Below, one piece after another: positions 1 to 9,984 of a stretch of 64,000 nt of DNA. The notes under the pieces were generated by a model, which saw only the letters and a program-made list of their open reading frames with translations, made no database searches and was not told where the DNA came from. Numbering within the stretch: the stretch's first letter is position 1; each line of letters starts with the position of its first letter. The DNA comes from Lewinellaceae bacterium (GTDB taxonomy: Bacteria > Bacteroidota > Bacteroidia > Chitinophagales > Saprospiraceae). Made by a program: the position numbers and the translations under genes. Location of the stretch: contig JADJFA010000008.1 in assembly GCA_016708875.1 (NCBI GenBank), forward strand, positions 149,766 through 213,765, given 5' to 3'.

Positions 1-1333
1 CCCGGACGTACGTGCTATCCCGCCAACCGATACTAACCAATCCTTCTGAGGTACCAACCCATACTTCGCCGTGCGGACCGGCCACGATTTTGTTTACGAA
101 ATCGGAGGGTAAAAAACCGTTGTCCTTGCGGAAAAACTGCCGTCCGCCTCCTGTCACCGCCATCACACCTTTGCCTTCGGTACCTGCCCAGAGATTGCCG
201 GAGTTATCCAAAGCCAGTGAGCGCGTTTTGACGCCCTGCAGAAAACCGGTATCAATGCCCGAAAACCGGATTCCCGTAGAATCCAAAACCGCCAGTCCGT
301 TTTGCGAACCGGAAATCCAGAGCCGGTCACTTTTATCGTCTGCCAGTGCATAAACGCGGGCGCCCGGCAACCCGTGACTGCGGTCGTAACGCCGGAAAGC
401 CTGGCTACCCATGTGGGCAAATCCGCCGCCCGAGGTACCCACCCAAAAGCGTTGGTTGTGGTCGTGCAATAACACGCGTACGTGGTTGTGGGGCAGACCT
501 TCGCTTTCGGTGATGTGTTCGAGGATGTTGTTGCCGTCTGAGCTCAGGTGGAACAGTCCATTCGATTGACCGCCAGCCCAAAGTGTGCCGTCTTGCTGCA
601 CGGCCAGGCAAACGGTATGTTCAAGTTCTGGATGGTACTTTGCCGCCTTCGCCTGCAAGGTTTTGGGCAAAACCTGTACGATTCCTTTTCCGAAATTAAC
701 ATAAAAAATACTGCTGTCTATCGAGGTAATGGCGTATACCGGACCGGCAACCATTTTGTTTTTCGCGCTTAGGTTGACAGCTTTCTTGCCCTCCGATAAT
801 CGCCATAGTCCTGTTTGCGCACCCATCCATATAGCGTTGTGGGAGGCATGCAGCACGTACACATCTTCGTGATCCACGGATACGTCCACCGACAGCCGAT
901 TCAGTTTTTGGGTTTGGAAATTGAATTGCCACAACCCGTCGCTTGTGCCCACCAGGACACGGTCGTTGTCCGTTTGCAAAAAACCATACACGGTGGGTAT
1001 GGCTGCTGCTGGAAATGGCAGGTTTTGAAAACGTTTGCCGTCGAAAAAACACAATCCACCGTTGGTGCCGACCCAAAGCCTGCCGCGGTGATCTTCGTAC
1101 ACCGCTTGTATATAATTGGAAGGAAGTCCTTCCGTCGTGGTAAACACATCAAACCTGATGCCGTCGAACCGGCATACGCCGCCACCCTGTGTGCCCAGCC
1201 AGAGGTACCCTTTCGCGTCCTCGCACATGGCGAATACCTGCGATTGGGGCAGGTTTTCGTTCAACGACCAGGTGGTGAATTGCTGCGCGTGCAGGCTGGA
1301 GGCCAACAGAAGTATGAATAGGATGCGTTGCAT
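1..1333 (-). CDS. Two-component-type beta-propeller sensor protein (partial, C-terminus off window)
   Basis: An uninterrupted frame runs from an ATG at 1333 to the left edge, about 444 codons, with no stop in the window. The N-terminus is a short signal peptide (MQRILFILLLASSLHAQQ). After it come repeated Reg_prop blades, recognisable by motifs such as DAKGYLWLGTQGGGVCRFDG, DHRGRLWVGTNGGLCFFDG and DHNQRFWVGTSGGGFAHM, spaced at roughly 40-50 residues. Family knowledge: such propellers form the periplasmic sensor half of hybrid two-component systems or of LuxR-type regulators in Bacteroidota. The kinase or DNA-binding half would lie left of the window and is not seen, so the output is unknown. 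The sequence is noticeably GC-rich compared with genes beyond 5 kb. Confidence 0.85.
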   Translation of the reverse strand, partial: MQRILFILLLASSLHAQQFTTWSLNENLPQSQVFAMCEDAKGYLWLGTQGGGVCRFDGIRFDVFTTTEGLPSNYIQAVYEDHRGRLWVGTNGGLCFFDGKRFQNLPFPAAAIPTVYGFLQTDNDRVLVGTSDGLWQFNFQTQKLNRLSVDVSVDHEDVYVLHASHNAIWMGAQTGLWRLSEGKKAVNLSAKNKMVAGPVYAITSIDSSIFYVNFGKGIVQVLPKTLQAKAAKYHPELEHTVCLAVQQDGTLWAGGQSNGLFHLSSDGNNILEHITESEGLPHNHVRVLLHDHNQRFWVGTSGGGFAHMGSQAFRRYDRSHGLPGARVYALADDKSDRLWISGSQNGLAVLDSTGIRFSGIDTGFLQGVKTRSLALDNSGNLWAGTEGKGVMAVTGGGRQFFRKDNGFLPSDFVNKIVAGPHGEVWVGTSEGLVSIGWRDSTYVR

Positions 1334-1388
1334 AGTGGGCGAAAGGTACAATAGACTAACAAGGTAGTTTTTTCAGCACCGCTGCCTG

Positions 1389-4300
1389 CTATTGTACTAC
1401 AGAATAATACCGCTCATCCTCCACCGCCGGATTCAAAAGCCCGTCTGCATCTTTCAAGGGCTGGATCACGCAATACACTTTGGCAAGGCCGTCGGCCGTT
1501 AGCGCGGGCTGTCCTTCGAACGTCGTTTGCTTGATGGTCCATTGAAAATGGGAAGGCAGGAGTCCCATGGTGTCGAGGCAGGTCATCAGTTCCGGCTGCG
1601 ACGCTACCCAGGTTTGTTTTTCAGCCTCGGTTTGAGGTTTCGGAAGCGCTGCCGACGGGTCGTACAACACGATCCATTCCACCGGCACAACGAAATAATG
1701 CACGTAGCTGTCGCCCGAAAAACGGGGTTCGATACGTTGAAGTGCTTCGTGCCAGTCCGTAGTATCGTTAGCGTACCGTGTGGCCAACTCCCGGGCCACC
1801 GCAGGGTTGCCGGGAAACGTACCGTTGGGAAAAACAACGTAACTGTAATCGGCCAGGTAACGTTTCACACCCACTTCGGTGCGTTCGAAAACATTGAAAT
1901 ACCGCGCGGAATGTACACTTGCGCCGTCAAAAGCTCGGCTCAGCATGGCCAGCAATGCCTTGTCGTGACCCAGGTTGCAGCCGTCGACAATGAGTTGCGT
2001 GGCGCTATCAACATGGCCTTCCGGCAGCGCCGGGAACAATCCTTCCGTCATGGCATCTTGCAACAAGTCGGCATCGGTGCGATCGCGCATGGGCCCATCC
2101 ACGGCCACGCGCATGCCCGTCCAGGCGTTGCCGTGTACCACGAGGCGGATGCAACGCCAGGGGCCGGTCATTGGACGGTGCTCCGCCAGGTACTCGTGTA
2201 CTTCGCGCAGGGTTTTGCACGACGACACCTGCAAGTCGGTTTGTTCGGCTTCGCTGTGGGCAAAATAGTCCTCCGCGATGGTGAAATACGGATTGCGATC
2301 CGACCGGTCGCTACCAAGCATGAAGGCTACTGAATCGCCCTGAACAAAAGCTACGGGTGCTGGTTCCTGTGCGCAGCTTCCCAGCATCGTGGCGCCAGCG
2401 ATGAACAGCACCCACTGACTTTTGAAACGACGCAGAAGATACACAGCGAGTAAAAGCGCCAGGAAGGACCCAAAGACCACACCAGCAGTCCCATCGGGTT
2501 TGCGTTTGAAACCACTCATGCCGCGGATGCTCAGGTCGAAACCAATGGCCAGGTTCGACACACCCTGGGGCATCGGCAACGGTTGTTTCACCTGCACGGG
2601 TTTACCGTTGGCGGCCACCACCTCGTCGATGGCAATGAAGGAGGTGAACGCGGTGAGCAGACTGTACTTCAAGCCCAACTGGGTCACGGCTTTATCGCGC
2701 TTTTCATCCGTGCCGAAAGCGCTGTAATCCATGAGGTATTTGATGCGTTCGCGGGCCCAGATGGACCGTAAGGCGGCGTTGCGGGGGTCGGGTTGGGCCT
2801 TATTTACAGGTATGCGGATCTCGTGCGCCTTTGCCTACGTGACCCTGGATGAGGATGTCGCCACCGGCTTTGCCACGCCATTTGCCCATCACGATCACCG
2901 GACGTTGCGAAAATACGTCGGGCACCACATCGGGCACGATGTCGTACGCGTCGAAACCGGGGAAGGAAACCGTGATTTCGCTCATCACCGGCGTGGCGAT
3001 GTATTGGCGGAATTGTTCGGCGATCGGACCGGCTTCTTTTTCGTTCAAAACCACAAACGGCAAGCCGCCGCCCACGTGTGCAAGACCTTCGATGAGGTGC
3101 CGGTTCACCGAGGAGCCGATGCCGAAGGCGAACAGGTTGGCTTTGTTGAGGTTGCGGCGCACGAGGTTGAAACACTCGGCTTCCACGTCAATGTAACCAT
3201 CGGTGACCACCACGATGGATCGCGACAGACCTTTTTTGGCGCGGGGAAGTTTCAGGGCGCGTTCGAGGGCGGGAAGCAGTTCGGTGCCTCCGCTGCCTTC
3301 CTGTTTATCGAGGAAATCGAACGCTTTTTGCAGGTTACCGCTATTGGCTTTGAGCGATTTGTCGGAGAGAATATTGCTCGTTCCGACGAAGAGAATCACG
3401 TTGAACTGGTCGTTGGAACGCAACCCGCCCACCAGGTTTTTCAGCAGTTTTTTCGAGACGTCGAGTGGGAAGCCATTCATAGAACCCGACACGTCGACCA
3501 CAAAAATATACTCGCGGGCGGGAATGTCGGCTTTGGCCACGCTTTTGGGCGGCTGGGCCATGCAGAGAAAAACTTCTCGTCACCATCGTCGTAAAGCAGC
3601 AGTCCGGCATCCACCTGTTCGCCGCGAAGCGAATATTTCAGGATAAAATCGCGGTTGCCTCCTTTGGTTTCGGTTTGGTGCAGGCGTACGTCGGCATCGG
3701 CGTCGGTTTTGTAATCCACGTCAATGCGGTGCGAGGGCGATTGCACGTCGAGCACAGGCATACCGGCTGCGAGGTGCACGAAAGCTTCAGACGCATAAAA
3801 CGGCGCATCGCCCTTGTGTTGGTATGGTTGAGCCGTGGACCCGTTGTTGTTGCCCGATTTGCCGTTGGTGTATCGCGGGCCCACGACAGTTGGATACACA
3901 AACCTGTATTCGCCGTTTTCCGGCACAAGTAGTTCCGTGTAGCGCAGTTCCACCTCGATGGTGTCGCCCGGTGTGATGTTGGCCACGTTCATCTGGAACA
4001 CATTGGGACGTTGTTGCTCGAGCAGGGAGGCACGTTTGCCTTCACGTTTGGCCTGCTCGTATTGGGCGCGGGCTTTTTCGCGCTCGGCTATTTTGGCTTT
4101 GACGGTGCGTTGTCCGATACGCATAGTGAGTCCGTACACGGCTGCCTGGGTGGAGCCGGGGAAAACGTACACACATTCCAGCGTTTGGGTACCCGTGTTC
4201 ACATACGTTTGGGTCACCGCCACGTCGGCGATGACGCCGGCGATATTCACTTTGGCGGAAGTGTTCTTAAGCGGGAGGGCATCGACGCCGTTTGCGGCGC

Positions 4301-4402
4301 CTTTGACCATAAAGTAGGGGACAGAGTTTTGTCGGCGGGTTCCTGTTGGGCGAAAGCAGTTAGGGAACAAAGCAGAAGCAGGAAAAGCGAAGTAAATTTC
4401 AT
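1389..4402 (-). CDS. VIT / von Willebrand A domain protein with C-terminal caspase-like domain (three frameshifts)
   Basis: The reading frame is split into pieces that join into one protein of about 1000 residues. It starts at the ATG at 4402 with a clear signal peptide (MKFTSLFLLLLCSLTAFAQQ). A VIT domain follows, then a vWA domain with a MIDAS motif (VVDVSGSMNG), then the usual post-vWA segment (KYSLLTAFTSFIAIDE). Next come two hydrophobic stretches and a C-terminal domain with LVVHGNAWTG and LIVDGCNLGHDKALL, a spacing and context resembling the His/Cys dyad of caspase-fold peptidases. Breaks: one C missing in the run at 4317-4320, one base missing in the run at 3568-3572 (restores the family motif EKFFLCMAQPPK), and an indel near 2826-2836. 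The first two are homopolymer deletions, so sequencing error is likelier than decay. The segment after about 2830 is one open frame, so the tail fusion itself is not a frameshift artefact. VIT-vWA proteins are usually surface or secreted; the role here is unknown. Confidence 0.8.
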
Positions 4403-4811
4403 TGTTGCAAAGTTGTATTTGAGTGATGATGTGCAACAAAGGTGTGGGCGGATATTAAGGAGCAACGGCAGCTTGTAGCAAGTGTAGGGTTTGGGCTAGG
4501 ATTCGTTGAGGATTAGGGCGGATGTGTTTGGTGGGGCAATTGTGGGCCTGCCTGGACATGGTTACAATAAGACAGCCGAAATTTTTGGTTGGCAAGTTGG
4601 AATCGGCCTTTTACATTTGCTTGAAGGAAACCAAAGATTAATGATCATGCCTTCGATCTCAAATGCTTAATTGGTTCATGCCCCTGATTGCTTCGTGCGT
4701 TTTGCACGAGTGGTCAGGGACATTTACATGGGTGACTTACCTGCAGTTGGCGGTCATTGTAATCCAAGATGCCGCAAGTAATCAAAATAACGAACAATCT
4801 AAATTCAAAAC
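4403..4811. other. Intergenic gap with one promoter-like motif and an imperfect hairpin
   Basis: No coding frame is supported here. A Bacteroidota-type promoter can be read at 4589-4619: TTG, a 20-base spacer, then TACATTTG at 4612-4619, pointing right toward the reductase gene about 190 bases on. An imperfect hairpin lies at about 4682-4717 (CCTGATTGCTTCGTGC with a partly complementary GCACGAGTGGTCAGG). The gap also marks the change from GC-rich sequence on the left to AT-rich sequence on the right. Confidence 0.4.
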
Positions 4812-5363
4812 ATGAGAAAAATAATAGCCGCAATAAATATAACACTTGACGGGTTTTGCGACCATACAGCAATAACCTCGGATGAAGAAATACATCAACA
4901 TTACGCTGAGATACTAGATAAGGGAGGTGTTGTTCTGTATGGAAGGATAACCTATCAACTTATGCAATACTGGCAAACACTGCTAGAAAACCCTTCAGGT
5001 GAAAAGTCAATGGACGACTTTGCGATGGCTATAGACAACATCCCGAAAATTGTCTTTTCCCATACGTTGACAAATACAGATTGGAACACTGCGAAACTTG
5101 CAAATAAAGCTCTCCAAGAAGAAGTTATGGAACTAAAACAACAATCGAGCAAAGACATTTTAGTTGGCAGCCGGAGTTTGATTTTGCAGCTAATAGCCCT
5201 TAATTTGATTGATGAATTCCAACTTTGTGTTCACCCAGTGGTTGCAGGAGGCGGTTTGCCATTGTTTGAAAATATAAACGACAGGACTACCTTTAATCTC
5301 ATAAAGACTAAAACCTTTGGTGGTGGCGCTGTAATGCTTTATTATGAACCGACAACCCTATGA
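4812..5363 (+). CDS. Dihydrofolate reductase family protein (RibD C-terminal-like)
   Basis: A 183-residue protein starting MRKIIAAINITLDGFCDHT, the typical opening of the RibD_C/DHFR-like family. Other family features are GGVVLYGRITYQLM, DILVGSRSLILQLIALNLIDE and HPVVAGGGLPLFE, the usual nucleotide-binding and core strands. Members are NAD(P)H-dependent reductases whose substrate is mostly unknown; nothing here shows a riboflavin link, and the true ribD is at 37773. The stop overlaps the next start (ATGA), so the two are co-transcribed. The pair is more AT-rich than either flank, which would fit acquisition by transfer. Confidence 0.88.
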   Translation: MRKIIAAINITLDGFCDHTAITSDEEIHQHYAEILDKGGVVLYGRITYQLMQYWQTLLENPSGEKSMDDFAMAIDNIPKIVFSHTLTNTDWNTAKLANKALQEEVMELKQQSSKDILVGSRSLILQLIALNLIDEFQLCVHPVVAGGGLPLFENINDRTTFNLIKTKTFGGGAVMLYYEPTTL

Positions 5364-5791
5364 CGGTGAACGTACAAGAACAAATCGACACGTATATTGC
5401 CAGCCAGCCTGAAGCAAAACGAATGGAATTGCAATCCTTGCACCAGCGCACACTTCAGGTATCACCAGCATGTCAATTGTGGTTCCACGATGGTAAAAAC
5501 AGCGAAGGCAAAATCATTGCAAACCCTAATATAGGGTATGGATCTTACACCATAAAATATGCGGATGGCACTAGCAGAGCGTTTTATCAAATTGGTTTGA
5601 GCGCAAACAAAACGGGAATCTCTGTCTATATTCTTGGTATCAAAGACAAGACATACTTAGCCAAAACGTATGGAAGTGAACTTGGGAAGGCAAGCGTGAC
5701 CGGGTATTGTATCCGATTCAAAGCACTAAAAGACATAAACATAGATGTACTTGAAGCCGCAATACGATATGGGTTTGAGACGCAATCTTGA
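5360..5791 (+). CDS. DUF1801 domain protein
   Basis: A 143-residue cytoplasmic protein; the start ATG overlaps the previous stop. The N-terminal helix (VQEQIDTYIASQPEAKRMELQSLHQRTLQ) and the following strands match the DUF1801/YdhG-like fold, a small alpha/beta domain of unknown biochemical function. A segment reading GYGSYTIKYADG and a C-terminal AAIRYGFE are visible. Pairing of a DUF1801 gene with a DHFR-like gene is common in Bacteroidota and suggests a small stress or detoxification unit, but that is inference. Confidence 0.8.
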   Translation: MTVNVQEQIDTYIASQPEAKRMELQSLHQRTLQVSPACQLWFHDGKNSEGKIIANPNIGYGSYTIKYADGTSRAFYQIGLSANKTGISVYILGIKDKTYLAKTYGSELGKASVTGYCIRFKALKDINIDVLEAAIRYGFETQS

Positions 5792-5811
5792 TCTAGCCTT
5801 CCCAGCCTTCC

Positions 5812-8800
5812 TCAGTTCGACACCTTCCGCAAAAAAACGTGCTCCCTTGATTCCCCGTCTGTCAATAGCAACAGATACGTGCCCTGCGGATAATATTCCA
5901 AATGCAGCGTAGTTTCCACACGCCCATTTACGGATTTAATTTCTTGATGCTGAAGTAATTGCCCAGAGGAACTATACACTTCTGCCCTGATGTCGGTGGG
6001 CGCGTTTTGCAGCAACAGCCTGAATAATCCGTTGCCCGGATTGGGCCAGACTTCTGTTTTCCAGTGGGCATCTGGCTCCTTCGTTCCGATGGTAACAACG
6101 GCCAAATTTTCTTCCATTAGCACGCACTGAACTTCATCTTCGGCGGATACCGAATAAACACCTAAAGCCAGGTCTTCAAAAAGACCGCTACTCTGCCCGG
6201 GGCCGTTATTCAGTCTATAAGTGTACGCACCTGTTCCCCCTGTCGCGTTGGCTAAAATGGTATTGCCAATCACGGTGGTGTTCAATGCAGCGGAATCCGG
6301 CTGCTTAATCTCCAGCCATAATTGGTCCTCACAGCCTCCGCTATCCTGTACAACGTAGTAATACCAGCCACCGGGAAGACTGTCAAATGTGTTGTTGGAT
6401 TGAAACGGTCCGCCGAAAAAACTATACATATATGGTGGAATGCCACCCATTCCTTCAATAGTAGCCGAACCAGTGCTATCGCCATAACATAGTACGTCTA
6501 CAATTTCAGTGGTGGCCGTCAATACCGGCGCATTGATCTCAAAGGATGTTGATGCAGTACAACCCTTTGCATCCGTTACAGTTACCTGATAATTCCCATT
6601 GGCTAAAAACATTAATTGCCCGGCGGACGGGTTGCTTGTATACGGCGGCATTCCTCCAAAAATAGAAAGTATGGCATCCCTGCAATGGACCATAGCGCTT
6701 ACTGCGGGATTTGGATTTTCCGTACATACATGTGTCCCAAGAGGGATTTCCGTGTTGTCCGAGTCGCGGATTACTATATTGTAAACGCCTGCGCCAAGGT
6801 TGCTGAATACATTGCCGGATTGAAAAGCGCCACCATTCAATTGATATTCATAAGGAGGAGTGCCACCACTGGCAGACACTGTTATGCTAATCACATTTCC
6901 AGCGCATACCGAAGTCGGCCCCTGAATAGATCCCTGAAGTACGTTGATAGTGACCGGCATTACCGCAGTACAGCCGTTATCATCCCGAACGGTCAATTGG
7001 TAATTCCCGTTCGGCACATTTAAAAACTGGCTATCTGCTTGAAATTGAATGCCGTTGATACTATACATCAATATTCCAGTGCCCCCAGATGCCTGTACGC
7101 TTATATTGTTCCAATTTATGATTGTGGCAAGCTGGATCGGATCCGGTTCCGCCAGCTGCACATTTACAGAAGCCGTACAGCCCTGATTGTCTGAAACAAA
7201 AAGGTTGTAAACACCTGCCGGGAGATTATTGAACACAGCTGAACTCTGACCCTGTCCGCCATTCAGATTGAAAACAAAAGGCATTTGACCTCCTTGCGGA
7301 ATGGCCGTAATCTTGCCGTTCTGGTTTCCCGCGCACTTGGGCTGTACCATTTCAGATGACAGGCTGAGGGGAATTATAGCCACCACTATCGTATCGGAAA
7401 CTACACAGCCATTAGAATCCTGTACGATCAGAGCATAACTGCCATTGGGAAGGTTGCTGAATTGATTTTCTGTTTGAAACGGCCCGGCATCCAAGCTGTA
7501 TTGTACAGGAGGTGTGGCTCCAGTTACATCCACCGTAAAATGATCGCATACAATGGTAGGAATTATAGCCATGGCAGGAGGATCAACAATGGTAACAGGC
7601 AAGGTGGAAATAGAAATTCCCGATTGACTGATAACCGTTATCACATAAGTGCCTGCGGAAAGATTGCCGAATACTGAGCTGTTTTGAGCCGCTCCGCCGT
7701 TCAGACTATACGTATATATGCCCCCGAGGCCGGTAGCGTTCACGGTAATTTCTCCATTCATTGCCCCTTGACAAACAATGGCTTGTGAAATTACGGCTGT
7801 TGCAGCAAAAGGCTCGGACAGGATAATGATTTGAAATACCTGGCTGTGCAACCAGGCTTTGGAGACGTTATCCAGCGCATCAAAACGAAATTCATCCGCC
7901 ATTGCGGTATCTCCATTATGCTCATAAACAAGATGGCCAAGATCAATATCAATCTGGGTAAATTGTGTTCCAAGGGTCATTGGTACACCGTTCAGGAAAA
8001 TCGTGCCATGTTGCGGCAACTCCATCAGGCTAAAAATGCCTGTGGAGGGGGCGCCGGAAAGTTCCAGTTTCAGGTGTTGGCTTGAAATGGTGTCCGCCTC
8101 TCCAGTAACGACATAAAGCGGAAAATTGGCCAAAAGCGTTGCTGGTGGAACGGCTGATGCAAAACAGAAAGTGAGGTTCCAGGATTGAATGGCGCCGGTG
8201 TCCAGCCCGGCATTGTGATCGGTCAAAATCATCTGCCATTGTCCTTGCGAATTTTTTCCATTCAAGGCAGTCAGATCGCCAAGCGCTTGAAAGCTTCCAT
8301 TCAGGGCAGGAGGCGTATTGCGACATTGCGCTTCCAGCAGCGATGCAGCCTGAGAAGTCTGTTGGTCAAAGTTAAGATTGCCGTTACCTCTCGGGCAGCC
8401 GTCTGTACTGGCCGGAACCCCCGGGCGATCGAACAACAAAATGGTATCTTGCGTGGGGGCAACGAGCCTGGCTGAAAGATCGCCTGTCCACGGATGGTCA
8501 AAAACGACTGCTACATTAACATCCAGTATTTCCCGGTACATAAGTACGTCCAGCTCCGACAATGCTACAATGCTGCTGTCCGGATGGATCTGGAAAGCAG
8601 CCGGCACGTCTGTGCTGGTAAAAACCTGATTGCATAGAGGTTGGCCAGTTTGGAAAGAATAAACAGCCGAAAAAGCACTCTCTCCACAGCCATTCAACGC
8701 TTTTACCCGCCAGTAATACACGGTATTGTTGGTGGGTAAAGGCGATATGGTTGTACTCGTATCCGCCACCGTCATGGTTGAGTAGATTGAAGCAGGTGAA

Positions 8801-9321
8801 AAGGTTGGATTCCTGGCTACCTCTACCCGGTACTCAATGGCATTGTATATAGAGGTCCAGACTAATTTGACAGAAGCAGGCATCCCGGTTGAGCCATTGA
8901 CCGGACTAACCAACTGAGGTGTCGCTGGCGGAAATGACGGGTAATTGTCGGTATACTCCAAATCATCATAGTGGTAAGGCTCGCAGCCTGTGCCAGATGC
9001 GTCCCAGGTCCAGGTGCCAGGCGGTGATACTATAATCTTGTACGCAGTTTCTCCGGTACTCCAATTAGCTTCTATTGGCTCTAACACACCCGTAAAAAGC
9101 CACGAAACATAAGCCGATAGTTCTATGGTGCCTTCGCTGCAATTATACTCTACTGCTATTATAGGTTGGCAATGCCCCAGCAGCGCTTCGGTAGAATCTT
9201 GAACTCCCTGCCAAATCGCAGGTGGATTCCCGGATGGAAATGGGGATGCTTGTAGCGAAACCGGCAAAATGCCTAATATTAGGTGGATGAATAAACAAAA
9301 AGAAGGTAAGTAATTTTTCAT
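5812..9321 (-). CDS. Giant secreted SprB-repeat protein with T9SS sorting domain
   Basis: A 1169-residue protein with a signal peptide (about 1-25). A fibronectin type III domain follows (about 132-225, with YYWRVKALNGCGESAFS). Next is a proprotein-convertase P domain (about 235-385; VVFDHPWTGDLSARLVAPTQ and GQWQMILTDHNAGLDTG), then a cadherin-like/CSPG-type domain (about 395-500). Six or seven SprB-type repeats run from about 505 to 1080, each with the pattern GGxxPYxYSxNGGxFQ..NxFxxLxxGxYxxxVxDxxGC. It ends in a type A T9SS sorting domain (about 1088-1169, EVWPNPGNGLFRLLL ... YPQGTYLLLL). SprB repeats are known from gliding adhesins of Flavobacterium; here the protein is probably exported by T9SS and anchored at the surface. 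The frame is intact over 3.5 kb. Confidence 0.92.
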   Translation of the reverse strand: MKNYLPSFCLFIHLILGILPVSLQASPFPSGNPPAIWQGVQDSTEALLGHCQPIIAVEYNCSEGTIELSAYVSWLFTGVLEPIEANWSTGETAYKIIVSPPGTWTWDASGTGCEPYHYDDLEYTDNYPSFPPATPQLVSPVNGSTGMPASVKLVWTSIYNAIEYRVEVARNPTFSPASIYSTMTVADTSTTISPLPTNNTVYYWRVKALNGCGESAFSAVYSFQTGQPLCNQVFTSTDVPAAFQIHPDSSIVALSELDVLMYREILDVNVAVVFDHPWTGDLSARLVAPTQDTILLFDRPGVPASTDGCPRGNGNLNFDQQTSQAASLLEAQCRNTPPALNGSFQALGDLTALNGKNSQGQWQMILTDHNAGLDTGAIQSWNLTFCFASAVPPATLLANFPLYVVTGEADTISSQHLKLELSGAPSTGIFSLMELPQHGTIFLNGVPMTLGTQFTQIDIDLGHLVYEHNGDTAMADEFRFDALDNVSKAWLHSQVFQIIILSEPFAATAVISQAIVCQGAMNGEITVNATGLGGIYTYSLNGGAAQNSSVFGNLSAGTYVITVISQSGISISTLPVTIVDPPAMAIIPTIVCDHFTVDVTGATPPVQYSLDAGPFQTENQFSNLPNGSYALIVQDSNGCVVSDTIVVAIIPLSLSSEMVQPKCAGNQNGKITAIPQGGQMPFVFNLNGGQGQSSAVFNNLPAGVYNLFVSDNQGCTASVNVQLAEPDPIQLATIINWNNISVQASGGTGILMYSINGIQFQADSQFLNVPNGNYQLTVRDDNGCTAVMPVTINVLQGSIQGPTSVCAGNVISITVSASGGTPPYEYQLNGGAFQSGNVFSNLGAGVYNIVIRDSDNTEIPLGTHVCTENPNPAVSAMVHCRDAILSIFGGMPPYTSNPSAGQLMFLANGNYQVTVTDAKGCTASTSFEINAPVLTATTEIVDVLCYGDSTGSATIEGMGGIPPYMYSFFGGPFQSNNTFDSLPGGWYYYVVQDSGGCEDQLWLEIKQPDSAALNTTVIGNTILANATGGTGAYTYRLNNGPGQSSGLFEDLALGVYSVSAEDEVQCVLMEENLAVVTIGTKEPDAHWKTEVWPNPGNGLFRLLLQNAPTDIRAEVYSSSGQLLQHQEIKSVNGRVETTLHLEYYPQGTYLLLLTDGESREHVFLRKVSN

Positions 9322-9444
9322 GTTCCAGATTGACCAGTATAAAAGAAAAAATGCAGGAGGGGTTTACCACCTGAATGCATTAATGGAAACAAAAATACGG
9401 CCAAAAAATGAAAAGGTGTTCTGCAATCCTGGTCTTCAATCACC

Positions 9445-9946
9445 GCGCCCCACCCCCCAAAAAAAGACCCCCCCCCTTTCGAAACAAACGAAGGAAAAAA
9501 AAACAACACCACAAAGGGAGCCAGGCCACCCCCGCGCCGGGAAAGAGAAACAAAAAAAAAAATTTGTTTTCCAAAAAAAAAAAAACAAAAAAAAAGAAAG
9601 GCTCGGCACCAAAAAAAAAAACGGGCCCCGGGCCTGGAAAACCTTTTTCCGTTTTTTTTTTTTTTTTTTTTTACCTTTTGGGGGCCCCCCCGCGGCGCGG
9701 CGCGCCCTCTCTCCCTCCCCCGCCCCCCAAACCCCTCCACCTTTTTTTTCCCCTCCTTTTTCACCGCCCACACCAAAAAAAAAAAACCAAAACCAACCCT
9801 TTTTTTTCCCCCCCGCGGCCAACCCCCCCCCCCCCGCCAGCCCGGAAAAAACCCGGCCCCCCACCCCACCGCCCCCCCCGGGGGGCCGGCCCGCAAGCCC
9901 GGCCGCCGCTCCCCCCCCGCCGGGCCGGGGCGGGCCGCCGCGGAGC
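9445..9946. other. Homopolymer-dominated nonsense tract, probable assembly artefact
   Basis: About 500 bases made almost wholly of runs of C, A, T and G (for example a T run of more than 20 at about 9651-9672), with abrupt borders to normal sequence on both sides. It lies between the start of the SprB gene and the stop of the esterase. Long frames exist in it on both strands, but they encode only runs of P, K, F or G and have no domain. Nothing in it resembles a known repeat or regulatory element. I read it as low-quality consensus; whatever true sequence was here is lost. Confidence 0.75.
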
Positions 9947-9984
9947 AAATAGCCTTAGCACCGCAGAATGGCAACTGCGTATTC

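Noticed and set aside
2731..3594. A 287-codon plus-strand frame opposite the VIT/vWA gene
   Set aside because: It is antisense to a clear vWA domain and has no recognisable domain; GC-rich genes often leave an open frame on the opposite strand.
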